Shown: positions 27,854 through 37,740 of the stretch, piece after piece | Position numbering within the stretch: position 1 is the stretch's first letter | How the letters are laid out: every line of letters starts with the position of its first letter | Origin: Candidatus Omnitrophota bacterium | Lineage (GTDB): Bacteria; Omnitrophota; Gorgyraeia; Gygaellales; Profunditerraquicolaceae | Reading direction: 5' to 3' | DNA: 37,868 nt | Assembly: GCA_026387435.1 (NCBI GenBank) | Contig: JAPLLS010000081.1 | Coordinates: 1-37,868, forward strand | Position numbers and translations under genes: made by a program | The notes under the pieces: generated by a model | Databases searched by the model: none | The model's input: the letters and a program-made list of their open reading frames with translations, nothing else | What the model was told of the DNA's origin: nothing

Positions 27854-28423
27854 TTAAAAAATGTCCCTCGAGAACATCGGCTGAGTGCCGATGCGGAAGC
27901 TGCCGGCTATCTTCCTGAATAGGGCCTCATTCTCCTTGTGACGGCTTTCTTCGACCGTCAGGGTCAACTGGTATACTGTCCCGTTCCTTATGGTGAAGAG
28001 TGAGTCAAACACCTGGGGCGGCGCCTGGACTTGCGGCTTACGAAAGATCAAGCGGGAAGCAGGCTGTCCCAGTAAGGTCGCCTTTTCCTGACTTAGAAAC
28101 TGCCACCCTTCCTTCTCCCTGGCGTCCCGAATAAGCATCCTGGTGTATTCCTCAAGCGACTGCGTCTCGTTGACCACGACACCGACAGTGATAAAGGGGA
28201 GTTGGTCGGCGGTCGGCGCGTACAGTTTCATGGCGTTCATGTAAATTGTTTGAGTGGCGCGCCAATCTCCCGGAACCCTCAGCGAACAATTATTTGTCTT
28301 GTCATAAAAAATACAGTCACGGGGAGGGCCGCATCCGGCGGCCAGGAGGCAGACGAAAGCCCCCAGACAAAAACGGGAAAATCCTGTACTTCGCGGCTTC
28401 ATGGCAGCATAAGCAATTCGCAT
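27854..28423 (-). CDS. Hypothetical lipoprotein
   Basis: 189 aa; lipobox LLAAGC; good RBS GGAGGAGAAAAT-ATG; CSLRVPGDWRATQTIYMNAMKLY...resembles small PsbP/DUF1795-like folds (weak inference). Confidence 0.75.
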   Translation of the reverse strand: MRIAYAAMKPRSTGFSRFCLGAFVCLLAAGCGPPRDCIFYDKTNNCSLRVPGDWRATQTIYMNAMKLYAPTADQLPFITVGVVVNETQSLEEYTRMLIRDAREKEGWQFLSQEKATLLGQPASRLIFRKPQVQAPPQVFDSLFTIRNGTVYQLTLTVEESRHKENEALFRKIAGSFRIGTQPMFSRDIF

Positions 28424-28577
28424 ATTTTCTCCTCCAGCATTCCGTTTCCCTGGTCGTTAAGGATGGCTGTCGCCAGCCGTCCGCATCCATTATAGGTGTT
28501 ATTCGCGAATTCACCCTAGTAGCTCGTCCCGTCCGGCTTGATCAGCCTCCCAATCCTTTCGATCCTGCCCTCACGCA

Positions 28578-29720
28578 TCATGCCTTCAAAAAAACTTTCT
28601 CGGCCGCGGCAACGCCCGTGCCCAGCTCGAATTTGTAGCCCATTTGCTGTAAAACTTTTTCCAAGCAGGAGATACCGCTGATAATATCGAATTCTCCGAT
28701 ATAACCCATATGGGCAAAACGGAAGATCTTGCCTTTCATCTCGGATTGGCCTCCGGCAATGGTCACCCCGTAAGAATCACGCATGGTTTTGACCAGCTTC
28801 TCCCCGTCTATTCCAGCCGGGACCTTTACCGCGGTGACCACGTCCGAATAAGCGTCAGGGGCAAAAAGTTCTAATCCTAAAACTTTCACCGCGCTGCGCA
28901 CCGCCTCAGCCATTTTATTGTGCCAGCTGAAGATCTTCTCCAGCCCTTCCGCCCTCATTAACTTGATGGCTTCGTTCAAAGCGATAACTAACCCGATCGC
29001 CGGGGTCCAGGGAGTATCCGTCGAAACGTAAGCCTTTTTAGCGGCTTTGAGGTCGAAATAATATTTCGGGCATTTCGAGCTTTCAGCCAGTTTCCAGGCT
29101 TTGGGGCTGACCGAAATAAATCCCAGCCCCGGAGGAAGCATCAATCCTTTTTGCGACCCGGAAACCACCACGTCGCAGTTCCAGCCGTCAGCCTGCAAGT
29201 CGATAGCCCCCAGCCCGCTGACCGCGTCCACAACCAGGATCGCCTCGGTAGCTTTAACCACCTCGCCGATCGCTTTAATGTCCGTAGCCACGCCGGTGGA
29301 AGTCTCGCATAAAGTGGTGTAAACCGCTTTGATCTTGCCTTTTCCGGCCTTCAATATAGCTTCGATGTCTTTAGGATTGACGGCCTTGCCCCACTCCACT
29401 TTGATCACTTCGCAATTGATCCCGTAAGCTTTACCGATCTCGGCCCAGCGCTCGCCGAACTTCCCGGCATCGACAGTTATGACCGTATCTCCGGGTGAAA
29501 GGAAATTGATCATTGCCGCTTCCAGCCCGCCGGTGCCCGAGGATGCCAGAATAAAGACCTCGTTCGAAGTTTGAAAGACGTATCTCAACCCTTCATAGGC
29601 CTCTTTTAATATCGCCTGGAATTGCGGGGTCCGGTGATGGATGATCGGCCGGGAAAGAGACTCGCAGACCTCCGGCGGTAAAGGGGTCGGCCCCGGGGTC
29701 AAAAGATAATTTTTTTTCAT
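28578..29720 (-). CDS. Class V PLP aminotransferase (serine/alanine-glyoxylate aminotransferase-like)
   Basis: 380 aa; LTPGPTPLPPEVCESLSRPIIHHRTPQF, VDAVSGLGAIDLQADGWNCDVVVSGSQKGLMLPPGLGFISVS. Confidence 0.94.
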   Translation of the reverse strand: MKKNYLLTPGPTPLPPEVCESLSRPIIHHRTPQFQAILKEAYEGLRYVFQTSNEVFILASSGTGGLEAAMINFLSPGDTVITVDAGKFGERWAEIGKAYGINCEVIKVEWGKAVNPKDIEAILKAGKGKIKAVYTTLCETSTGVATDIKAIGEVVKATEAILVVDAVSGLGAIDLQADGWNCDVVVSGSQKGLMLPPGLGFISVSPKAWKLAESSKCPKYYFDLKAAKKAYVSTDTPWTPAIGLVIALNEAIKLMRAEGLEKIFSWHNKMAEAVRSAVKVLGLELFAPDAYSDVVTAVKVPAGIDGEKLVKTMRDSYGVTIAGGQSEMKGKIFRFAHMGYIGEFDIISGISCLEKVLQQMGYKFELGTGVAAAEKVFLKA

Positions 29721-29742
29721 ACCGTGTTCTCCTTCTTTTTTA

Positions 29743-29774
29743 CTTGTGACGTGCGATTTGTGACATATGACTTA
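29743..29774. repeat. Heptad-spaced repeat related to 23145-23172 (TTGTGAC-GTGCGAT-TTGTGAC-ATATGAC)
   Basis: Shares TTGTGACATRTGAC with the earlier tract and has the same 7-nt spacing. Confidence 0.5.
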
Positions 29775-30380
29775 TTTTTTGATTTTTCCCATAAAAACTT
29801 CATCCACCAGCCCGTAAATCTTGGCTTCCCCGGCGGAGAGGAAATAATCGCGGTCGGTATCCTTCTGGATCTTATCCAAAGGCTGGCCGGTGTGATAAGC
29901 GATTATCTCGTTGAGCTTATCGCGCATCTTCAAGATCTCGGTAGCCTGGCGGGAAATATCTTCGGCAGCTCCCTGCACTCCGCCCCAGGGTTGATGGATC
30001 ATCACCCGGGAATTAGGCAAAGATGAACGCTTGCCTTTGGTGCCGGCGCATAAAAGCACCGCGCCCATGCTCGCGGCCTGGCCTACGCAATAGGTAGCCA
30101 CGTCGCATTTTACGAACTGCATGGTATCGTAAATAGCCAGACCCGCGGTAACTGAGCCTCCCGGAGAATTAATGTAGATATTGATATCCTTGGCGGGGTC
30201 TTCCATCTGCAAGAAAAGCATCTGGGCGATCACCAGGTTAGCTACCACGTCGTCGATGGCGGTGCCGATAAAGACGATCCGGTCTTTTAAAAGGCGCGAA
30301 TAAATGTCATAGGCCCTTTCAAATCCCCGGGGAGTCTGTTCAACCACCATAGGAACCAATGTCTGCATTTTGATATCCAT
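29772..30380 (-). CDS. clpP: ATP-dependent Clp protease proteolytic subunit
   Basis: ORF opens at 30416 but CGGAGGAAAAAT precedes the ATG at 30380 ([39 protein letters not shown]). [32 protein letters not shown]. Confidence 0.96.
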   Translation of the reverse strand: MDIKMQTLVPMVVEQTPRGFERAYDIYSRLLKDRIVFIGTAIDDVVANLVIAQMLFLQMEDPAKDINIYINSPGGSVTAGLAIYDTMQFVKCDVATYCVGQAASMGAVLLCAGTKGKRSSLPNSRVMIHQPWGGVQGAAEDISRQATEILKMRDKLNEIIAYHTGQPLDKIQKDTDRDYFLSAGEAKIYGLVDEVFMGKIKK

Positions 30381-30394
30381 ATTTTTCCTCCGTT

Positions 30395-31276
30395 TTAAGC
30401 TTCTACTATGTTCCAAACTGCTTCCTTGAACAAAAATTCCATCACTTTCTGCGACATATTATCGTCAACAGGGATATTCTCCTTTTTAGCGATATCCGAC
30501 AGGATCAGATACACCCTGACCTGGCTCTCGGCCTGCGGCCCAAGCTCTTTGCGCAGCGTTTCTTCCTGCTTAATGATGTTCTCTTTGGGCATCCCGCGCA
30601 AAGCTAGTTCCACCCTGGCCTGGCGCACCAGCTCTTCCAGCTGCTTGGCGACCAGCGATTGGGGCGCTTTGAAATCAAGTCCTTTGGAGATGCCGTCGAT
30701 CACCTGGCGTTCGATATCCTGGCGCAAATTTCCGGTTTTCTGCGCGGCCATCTGGCGCTCAATGGCTTTCTCCAGTTCCGCGAGGTTAGGGTAAGATAGC
30801 GTTTTAGCGAAATTGTCGTCTAAAACATCAACCTTCCTGGATTCCTTTATCGAATCGATATTACGCTTGATCTCGTCGGGAAAAACCGCGACTTTCTTAT
30901 ACTCGATCTTGATCCCCTTGTAATTCTTGGCCCCTACTTCCGGGGTCACCTCGACCTGGGCCCGGAAAGACAAGCTGCTGCGGTCAAGCTTGACTTCGCT
31001 GATATCCGGCATGTCTAGGACATGCAAAGTTTCTTTTTGCACCGCCTGGTCGTAAAGGTCAGGAATAAGTTCTTTTAAAACCTGTTCGTGAGCCAGCCCG
31101 GAAAATTCTTTTTCCAGAATGTCCCGCGGCGCGTGTCCCGGCCGGAATCCTTTTATCTTTGCTTCTGCAGCGATCTTTTTAAACACTTCCTCGAATTTGT
31201 TTTTGACAATTTCGCCTTCCACGGAGATGTTAAGCTCCATTTTGTTGGAATCCAGTTTCTTTAATTCGCTTTTCAT
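30395..31276 (-). CDS. tig: Trigger factor lacking an evident FKBP/PPIase domain
   Basis: 293 aa; N-terminal ribosome-binding signature [17 protein letters not shown]; passes directly from the N-domain into the C-terminal helical domain. Confidence 0.9.
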   Translation of the reverse strand: MKSELKKLDSNKMELNISVEGEIVKNKFEEVFKKIAAEAKIKGFRPGHAPRDILEKEFSGLAHEQVLKELIPDLYDQAVQKETLHVLDMPDISEVKLDRSSLSFRAQVEVTPEVGAKNYKGIKIEYKKVAVFPDEIKRNIDSIKESRKVDVLDDNFAKTLSYPNLAELEKAIERQMAAQKTGNLRQDIERQVIDGISKGLDFKAPQSLVAKQLEELVRQARVELALRGMPKENIIKQEETLRKELGPQAESQVRVYLILSDIAKKENIPVDDNMSQKVMEFLFKEAVWNIVEA

Positions 31277-31291
31277 GATTTCCTTTCTAGA

Positions 31292-32014
31292 TTACATCGT
31301 AAATTTCTCGCCTAAATAAATTTCCCTGGCTTTGGGATTATTGATCAGGTCCGCAGCGGATCCCGAAATAAGGATCTGCCCCTGGGAGATCAAATAAGCC
31401 CGGTCGGTAATAGCCAGGGTCTCTCTTACGTTATGGTCGGTAAGCAGTATCCCCAGCCCCTTATTCCTCAATTCCTTGATGATCTCCTGGGCTTCCCCGA
31501 CGATGATCGGGTCGATCCCGGAAAACGGTTCGTCCAAAAGGATAAAAGAAGGATTAGTTACCAGCGCCCGGGTGATCTCCAGCCTTCTTCTTTCCCCTCC
31601 GGAAAGAGTAAATGCTTTGTTGTTGGCAAGATGGGCGATCTTCAATTCTTCCAGCAGGTGAGTAAGTCTTTTCTTCCTTTCGGTCCTTCCGATAGGAAGA
31701 GTCTCAAGTATGGCGGTGATGTTTTCTTTGACCGTCATTTTCCTGAATATCGACGGCTCCTGGGAAAGATAGCCTATCCCGAAATGGGCCCGTTCATGTA
31801 TCGGCAGCCCCGTAATGTCCTGGTTGTCAAAGATGATCTTTCCGGCGGAAGGATGAATGATCCCCACCACCATGTAAAAAGTCGTGGTCTTTCCGGCGCC
31901 GTTGGGGCCGAGAAGGCCGACGATCTCCCCGCGCTTAACCAGCATGTCCACGCCGTTAACCACCTGCCTGCCGTCGTAAGATTTAGATAAGCCTTTAATT
32001 TCCAAGAGGTGCAT
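31292..32014 (-). CDS. lptB: LPS export ABC transporter ATP-binding protein
   Basis: 240 aa; LLGPNGAGKTTTFYMVVGIIHPSAGKIIFDNQDIT, GIGYLSQEPSIFRKMTV, LSGGERRRLEITRAL, LLDEPFSGIDPI. Confidence 0.97.
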   Translation of the reverse strand: MHLLEIKGLSKSYDGRQVVNGVDMLVKRGEIVGLLGPNGAGKTTTFYMVVGIIHPSAGKIIFDNQDITGLPIHERAHFGIGYLSQEPSIFRKMTVKENITAILETLPIGRTERKKRLTHLLEELKIAHLANNKAFTLSGGERRRLEITRALVTNPSFILLDEPFSGIDPIIVGEAQEIIKELRNKGLGILLTDHNVRETLAITDRAYLISQGQILISGSAADLINNPKAREIYLGEKFTM

Positions 32015-32897
32015 TAAATTTCTCCTCAGAAAAAATTACCAATTTCGGCCTGCCGGTAAGAGTGATCTTGCGCTCCCGGGCCGAGTAAACCGCTTCATCG
32101 CTGAATGATACGTTCTGTCCGCGGGTGATCTTGACGCTGCCGCGGGCAATGATCTTGTCGATCTTCGAACCGTTCAACTCCTCAGACTGGGCTTGCTTGG
32201 GCTGATCCGCCGGGGCCTTGTCGCCGGAAAAATAAACATCCATGGCGTCGCTTTCGATCAAGCCGTCTTGAGTATGAACCTTGACTTTGTCGTGAAAAGT
32301 CGCCAGGTTTTTCTGATAATCGACCTCCAGCGGCCCATCGCAGGTGATCTCGATCTTTCCCTTTTTCGGGCTCCCGGAAACCGCGACATTATCGATTTGG
32401 ACCTTAACGTCTTTTTCCAAATTGACTATGTTCAATCCGGTATTAGCCCTGACGCCCTGTCCGTCAATGGTCATGTCGTCTTTGACGATATTGACCGGAT
32501 CCGGGGTTGTAACCAGCTGCTCTTTTCTGTCCCAGTCCAGGGAATTGGTGGTCAACCGGGCGCCGGAAGAAGTAGTAATGACCACATCCTTCTCTAGGTG
32601 CATGGAGCCTTTTACCCGGTCAAAATTACCGCGATCGGCGGTCAGCTTCATATTTTCCCGGTCGCCGTAAAAATTGCTTTCGATATTGTTAAGTTTGATT
32701 ATCTCGCTGGCGATATCGGCCTGCTTGCCGGTCAAATCCCAGCTTTTCTTGCCCTTTTCCCCGAATCCGGAAAGGGAGAAATCGGACATCTGTTGCTGGC
32801 CTTCTGCCGGCTGCACCTGGACGTAAGTTTTAACTTCGATTTTAAAGATCGACACCAGGAAGAAAGTTGCAAGAAATAAAAAAACTCTAAATATCAT
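31995..32897 (-). CDS. LptC-like plus LptA/OstA-like fused LPS transport protein
   Basis: 300 aa; N-terminal TM anchor, LptC-like region, then second OstA-like region (ITCDGPLEVDYQKNLATFHDKVKVHTQDGLIESDAMDVYFS...IDKIIARGSVKITRGQNVSFSDEAVYSARERKITLTGRPKL). Confidence 0.85.
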   Translation of the reverse strand: MIFRVFLFLATFFLVSIFKIEVKTYVQVQPAEGQQQMSDFSLSGFGEKGKKSWDLTGKQADIASEIIKLNNIESNFYGDRENMKLTADRGNFDRVKGSMHLEKDVVITTSSGARLTTNSLDWDRKEQLVTTPDPVNIVKDDMTIDGQGVRANTGLNIVNLEKDVKVQIDNVAVSGSPKKGKIEITCDGPLEVDYQKNLATFHDKVKVHTQDGLIESDAMDVYFSGDKAPADQPKQAQSEELNGSKIDKIIARGSVKITRGQNVSFSDEAVYSARERKITLTGRPKLVIFSEEKFNAPLGN

Positions 32898-33414
32898 AAA
32901 CTTTTAACGCCTCTTCCCATTTCCCCTGCGTTTTAAGGATCAATTCCGCCAGTTCCCTGACCGCTCCCCGGCCTCCGCTTTTAGCGGTGACGTAAAGAGC
33001 GGCTTTTTTTATTTCCGGGGCGGCATTAGCCACTGCTACAGGCAAACCGATTTTTTTCATCAAACACAGGTCCACCAAATCGTCGCCGACAAAACAAAGC
33101 TCGTCCGGAGTTACCTTGTAGATTTTGATGATCTTGTCTAAAACGCTGGTTTTTGGGGAAATGTCCTCAAAGACAATATCTACCCGCATGTCTTTGGCCC
33201 GGGGCTTGATCGCCCGCGAGCCCTTGGCAGTGATCAAAACGCAAGAGATGCCGCTTTTTTTCAAAAGATAAACCCCCAGCCCGTCATGGACGTCGAAAAA
33301 CTTGGAATCCCGGCCGCGGGAATCATAAATGATCCTGCCGTCGGTCAGCACCCCGTCGACATCCAAAAGCAGCACTTTGATCTTTTTGATTTTATCTATT
33401 AAGGATTGTTCCAT
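32887..33414 (-). CDS. kdsC: 3-deoxy-D-manno-octulosonate 8-phosphate phosphatase (HAD)
   Basis: 175 aa; LLLDVDGVLTDGRIIYDSRG, KFFDVHDGLGVYLLKKSGI, CFVGDDLVDLCLMKKIGLPVAVANA. Confidence 0.96.
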   Translation of the reverse strand: MEQSLIDKIKKIKVLLLDVDGVLTDGRIIYDSRGRDSKFFDVHDGLGVYLLKKSGISCVLITAKGSRAIKPRAKDMRVDIVFEDISPKTSVLDKIIKIYKVTPDELCFVGDDLVDLCLMKKIGLPVAVANAAPEIKKAALYVTAKSGGRGAVRELAELILKTQGKWEEALKVYDI

Positions 33415-33415
33415 G

Positions 33416-34384
33416 CTAAATTATTCCCGCCCTGAGTATATCCTGCACATCCAAAAGCCCTACCGGACGACCGGACTGGTCGACCACCGGGACCTCATCG
33501 ATCTTCCTCTCTTCGAGCAAATGAAAAGCCTCGGCTGCCAAACGGTCCTTTTTAAGGACCATGGGCTTGCGGGTCATCACTTCTTTGATCCTGCGATTAG
33601 GCAAATCTATGTCCGTCGCTAAATGGCGGCGCAGATCCCCGTCGGTAAAGATCCCGGTGAGCTTCCCTTTGGAATTGACGATGATCGCCGCTCCCGCCCT
33701 GGCCTGGGTGATCTTTAAGATCACTTCGGAAACCTTCATATCCTCGTGCACAACCGGATTACTTCTGCCGGTGCGCATGATGTCTTCGACTTTTAATAAC
33801 AGCCTCTTTCCTAACGCCCCTCCGGGATGAAAAAGCGCGAAATCTTTTTCTTTAAAACCTTTGATCTCAAGTAAGCATACTGCCAGCGCGTCAGCCATGG
33901 CCAGCGCTGCGGTTGTCGACGACGTGGGCGCCAGGTTCAACGGGCAGGCTTCTTGCTTGACCGAAACATCCAGGACCACATCGCTGTATTTAGCCAGCGC
34001 CGAATTGATATTGCCGGTCAAAGCGATTATCTTGGAGCCGATCTTTTTTAAGTAGGGCAAAAGCTGTTTTACCTCGGCCGTCGAGCCGCTGTTGGAAAGC
34101 ACGATGACCACGTCATCCTGAGTCACTTTTCCCAGGTCTCCGTGGGCAGCTTCGGCCAGATGCAAAAATAAACTCGGGGTTCCGGTGGATGCCAGGGTCG
34201 CGGAAAATTTCTGAGCGATGATCCCGGTCTTGCCCATGCCGCTGACCACCACTCTTCCCTTGGATTTTAAGATCAACTCCAGCGCGGCTTTGAACTCTTT
34301 GCCTATCCGGTTTTTAAGTTTCAGTATCGCCCGGGCCTCCATGTCCAAAACTTCTCTGCCCCTTTTGATCTCGTCTATTTTCAT
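33416..34384 (-). CDS. kdsD: Arabinose-5-phosphate isomerase, SIS plus CBS domains (KpsF/GutQ family)
   Basis: 322 aa; VVSGMGKTGIIAQKFSATLASTGTPSLFLHLAEAAHGDLG, two CBS repeats. Confidence 0.96.
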   Translation of the reverse strand: MKIDEIKRGREVLDMEARAILKLKNRIGKEFKAALELILKSKGRVVVSGMGKTGIIAQKFSATLASTGTPSLFLHLAEAAHGDLGKVTQDDVVIVLSNSGSTAEVKQLLPYLKKIGSKIIALTGNINSALAKYSDVVLDVSVKQEACPLNLAPTSSTTAALAMADALAVCLLEIKGFKEKDFALFHPGGALGKRLLLKVEDIMRTGRSNPVVHEDMKVSEVILKITQARAGAAIIVNSKGKLTGIFTDGDLRRHLATDIDLPNRRIKEVMTRKPMVLKKDRLAAEAFHLLEERKIDEVPVVDQSGRPVGLLDVQDILRAGII

Positions 34385-35196
34385 AAAACACCTTCGATTC
34401 TTTTGATCTGGCGCAATAAGGATTCCAGTATTTTAAGGTCGATCATATTCGGCCCGTCGCAGGGAGCGCTGTCCGGGTCGGAATGCACTTCCAGGAACAG
34501 CCCGTCGCAGCCGAAAGCCACGGCCGCCCGGGATAACCCGGCGACAAATTCCCTCTGCCCTCCCGAACAGCCGCCTTTTCCTCCGGGCAGCTGGATGCTG
34601 TGGGTGGCGTCGTAAATAACCGGATAACCGAACTCGCGCATAATACCTATAGACCGGAAATCCGTAACCAGATTGTTGTAGCCGAAACTATAACCGCGCT
34701 CTGTCAAAATTATAGATTTATTCCCCGCGGACTCGGCTTTCTTGATGATCGGTTGGATATCCCAGGGAGCGAGGAACTGTCCTTTTTTAATATTGACCGC
34801 TTTGCCGGTTTTTGCCGCGGCGATCACCAGATCGGTCTGGCGGCACAAAAACGCCGGGATCTGGATGATATCCAAAACTTTCTTGGCCAGATCTATTTCA
34901 CCCAGGTTATGCACGTCGCTTAAGATCGGCAAACCCATTTTGCTTTTTACTTTAGCCAGGATCTCCAGCCCTTTTTTTATCCCGGGTCCGCGAAAAGAAT
35001 CCCCGGATAAACGGTTGGCCTTATCGTAGCTGGATTTAAAAATAAACGGAATCCCCGCCGCCTCGGTAACCGATTTAAGTTTCTTGGCCATCGACATTGT
35101 GAACGCCTCGGATTCGATAACACAGGGTCCGGCGATAAGCACCAGCGGGTTTTTATTGCCTACCTTTACTTTTCCGACTTTTATTTCGCGGGTCAT
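34381..35196 (-). CDS. kdsA: 3-deoxy-8-phosphooctulonate synthase
   Basis: 271 aa; LIAGPCVIESEAFTMSMAKKL, FKSSYDKANRLSGDSFRGPG, YDATHSIQLPGG. Confidence 0.97.
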   Translation of the reverse strand: MTREIKVGKVKVGNKNPLVLIAGPCVIESEAFTMSMAKKLKSVTEAAGIPFIFKSSYDKANRLSGDSFRGPGIKKGLEILAKVKSKMGLPILSDVHNLGEIDLAKKVLDIIQIPAFLCRQTDLVIAAAKTGKAVNIKKGQFLAPWDIQPIIKKAESAGNKSIILTERGYSFGYNNLVTDFRSIGIMREFGYPVIYDATHSIQLPGGKGGCSGGQREFVAGLSRAAVAFGCDGLFLEVHSDPDSAPCDGPNMIDLKILESLLRQIKRIEGVL

Positions 35197-35954
35197 GTTT
35201 TTTCCTGCTTTAAATATTCTTTTACTTTTTCCAGATCTTCCGGAGTGTCCACGCCGATGGTATTGTATTTAGTCTCGATCACTTTGATCTTGTATCCGTC
35301 TTCCAAAATCCGCAGCTGCTCCAGTTTCTCGGTCCTCTCCAGGCACGAAGGCGCCATGTTCTTGTAGGTAAAAAGAAAATCCTTGGAATACCCGTATAGC
35401 CCGATATGTTTGTAGTAAACGGGCGCGGTTATATCCGAGTTACGGGCGAGGAAAGGTATGGGTGAGCGGGAAAAATACAAAGCAAAATCATTCTTGTCCT
35501 TGACCACTTTGACCACGTGAGGGTCGTTGATCTCCTGGGGATCCTCGATCTTTTTGATGATCGTCGCGACCGAAATCGCGCTGCCCGATAATATCTCCCG
35601 GGCGACGCTGTCGATCATGGTCGGGTGGATCATCGGCTCATCGCCCTGGATATTCACCACCACTTTTACGTCGAGGGGGTTGACCACTTCGGCGATCCGG
35701 TCGGTCCCCGAAGCATGGCCTTTGGCGGTCATGGCAACCGTTGCCCCGAAGCCCTTGCAGACCTCGGCGACGCGTTCATCGTCGCAGGCGATGATCAGTT
35801 CATCAAGGACTTTGACTTGTTTTGCCCTTTCCCAGACCCACTGGATCATGGGCTTGCCCATGATGTCGGCCAGGACTTTGGCCTCGAAACGGGTAGAAGA
35901 ATACCTGGCCGGGATGACCCCGACTACCTTGCTTTTCTCTTCTTCATAACTCAT
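35193..35954 (-). CDS. kdsB: 3-deoxy-manno-octulosonate cytidylyltransferase
   Basis: 253 aa; VIPARYSSTRFEAKVLADIMGKPMIQWVWERA, VVNIQGDEPMIHP, KHIGLYGYSKDFL. Confidence 0.97.
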   Translation of the reverse strand: MSYEEEKSKVVGVIPARYSSTRFEAKVLADIMGKPMIQWVWERAKQVKVLDELIIACDDERVAEVCKGFGATVAMTAKGHASGTDRIAEVVNPLDVKVVVNIQGDEPMIHPTMIDSVAREILSGSAISVATIIKKIEDPQEINDPHVVKVVKDKNDFALYFSRSPIPFLARNSDITAPVYYKHIGLYGYSKDFLFTYKNMAPSCLERTEKLEQLRILEDGYKIKVIETKYNTIGVDTPEDLEKVKEYLKQEKT

Positions 35955-35958
35955 TTTT

Positions 35959-36969
35959 TTAAAGGATCCTTTCTAAAAGTTCATCGGTCGTGGTGGTCGC
36001 GGTGCCTACTTTACCTACCACTATGCCCGCGGCGAAATTGGCGATGTGCGCGGCTTCCAGCTTTTTAGCCCCCACGCAAAGCCCGAGGGTGAATGTGGCG
36101 ATAACCGTGTCCCCGGCTCCGGAAACATCGAAGACTTCCTGGGCTACCGTCGGAATAAGATTATCCCCGCTCTTATCGAACAGCCACATCCCCTGTTCGC
36201 CGAGCGTGATCAGCAAACTCTCGAGGTCAAGATGATCCAAGATCGCGTATCCCGCTTTTTTAATATCCTTATCGCTTTCCAAAGCGTCGTTATACACCTT
36301 GAATTCATTGCGGGTATCTTTCATTTTCAGGTAACGTATGGCGTTCTGGGTCTCTTTGCGGTTGGGAGTGATCGCCGTAACTCCACAGTATGATTCGAAA
36401 TTATCTTCTTTAGGGTCGACGGTGATGATCTTTTCGAGCTTGCGGGCCTGGCTGATCACCCTGGTCAGGAAATCGTTATTAAAAACCCCTTTGCCGTAAT
36501 CTTCGATGACCACCGCGTCGAACTTCTTGAGATTGCCCCTGATATAATCTTCAAGCTGTCCTGCGGTATCATCCGTGACCGGGCCGGTATCTTCCCAATC
36601 GACCCTGACCACCTGTTGGTGGCGGGCGAATATCCTGCTTTTAAGCGTAGTCTTCCTGCCCTTTTCGGCAATAATCGCCCTGGTATCGACCCCCCGGCCG
36701 CTGAGTTCTTTAAGCATGATCCGGCGGTAATCATCCTGGCCGACGACCCCGGCCAAACTTACTTTCGCGCCCAGGCTGCGCAGGTTATTGGCCACGTTCG
36801 CCGCGCCTCCGGGGACGAACTTGCGGTCGCGGGCCCAGACTACCGGCACCGGAGCTTCGGGAGAAATACGCTCCACATCGCCCCGGATATATTCGTCCAG
36901 GATCAGGTCTCCGACAACCAGGATATTGGCTTTAGAAAAAGACTTGATGATCTTACTGAGGTTTTTCAT
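35959..36969 (-). CDS. rfaE1: D-glycero-beta-D-manno-heptose-7-phosphate kinase (PfkB family)
   Basis: 336 aa; VVGDLILDEYIRGDVERISPEAPVPVV, PGGAANVANNLRSLGAKV, FDVSGAGDTVIATFTLGL. Confidence 0.93.
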   Translation of the reverse strand: MKNLSKIIKSFSKANILVVGDLILDEYIRGDVERISPEAPVPVVWARDRKFVPGGAANVANNLRSLGAKVSLAGVVGQDDYRRIMLKELSGRGVDTRAIIAEKGRKTTLKSRIFARHQQVVRVDWEDTGPVTDDTAGQLEDYIRGNLKKFDAVVIEDYGKGVFNNDFLTRVISQARKLEKIITVDPKEDNFESYCGVTAITPNRKETQNAIRYLKMKDTRNEFKVYNDALESDKDIKKAGYAILDHLDLESLLITLGEQGMWLFDKSGDNLIPTVAQEVFDVSGAGDTVIATFTLGLCVGAKKLEAAHIANFAAGIVVGKVGTATTTTDELLERIL

Positions 36970-37010
36970 CTTAAACCTTTCAACAATTTTACGGGGCTGT
37001 AAACCTTATA

Positions 37011-37039
37011 AATCTATCACAAAAACACACTGAAAGCAA
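37011..37039 (-). promoter_or_regulatory. Possible promoter TTGCTT-17-TAGATT upstream of rfaE1
   Basis: -35 at 37039-37034, -10 at 37016-37011 on the minus strand, in the gap between the ABC fragment and rfaE1. Confidence 0.5.
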
Positions 37040-37056
37040 CCTTTTGTTAAAGTCTC

Positions 37057-37740
37057 TCACTCCTGGATCTGCTGGATCTGGTAGAGCCTTTTATAAAGCC
37101 CGTTTTTAGCCAGCAGTTCTTCGTGAGTGCCTTCTTCCACGATCTTTCCGGCATCCATCACCGCGATCCGGTGGGCGTTTCTTATGGTGGAAAGCCGGTG
37201 GGCGATCACAAAAACCGTTCTACCCTTGATCAACAGGTTGATCGCTTCCTGGACCAGTCGTTCCGACTCGCTGTCCAGCTGGGAAGTCGCCTCATCCAGG
37301 ATAAGTATCGGCGCGTCCTTCAAGAGCGCCCTGGCAATAGCCAGCCTCTGGCGCTCCCCGCCGCTTAGCCTTACCCCGCGGTCTCCGATAAAAGTATCGT
37401 AACCGTTCTTTAAATGCAAGATCACATCATGGATGTGCGCTTTTTTTGCCGCTTCTTCTATTTGCTGCCGGGTAGCCTGGGGCATACCGTAAACGATGTT
37501 GGCGCGGATACTATCGTTAAAAAGGATGGTCTCCTGAGTGACGATCCCGATGTTGGAACGCAGGGATTTAAAACTTACGTTTTTCACATCAACACCGTCG
37601 ATCAACACCCGGCCTTTGACCGGATCGTAAAAACGGGGAATAAGATCCAAAAGGGTTGTCTTTCCCGCGCCGCTGGGGCCGACTATGGCCAGAACCTGGC
37701 CTCTTTTGATTTTCAAATTAATGTTTTTCAATATCGGAGT
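37057..37740 (-). CDS. ABC transporter ATPase domain, MsbA-like, N-terminally truncated
   Basis: TPILKNINLKIKRGQVLAIVGPSGAGKTTLLDLIPRFYDPVKGRVLIDGVDV...LSGGERQRLAIARALLKDAPILILDEATSQLDSESERLVQ. Homology stops near 37740 and an in-frame TGA occurs at 37755-37753. Confidence 0.9.
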   Translation of the reverse strand, partial: TPILKNINLKIKRGQVLAIVGPSGAGKTTLLDLIPRFYDPVKGRVLIDGVDVKNVSFKSLRSNIGIVTQETILFNDSIRANIVYGMPQATRQQIEEAAKKAHIHDVILHLKNGYDTFIGDRGVRLSGGERQRLAIARALLKDAPILILDEATSQLDSESERLVQEAINLLIKGRTVFVIAHRLSTIRNAHRIAVMDAGKIVEEGTHEELLAKNGLYKRLYQIQQIQE

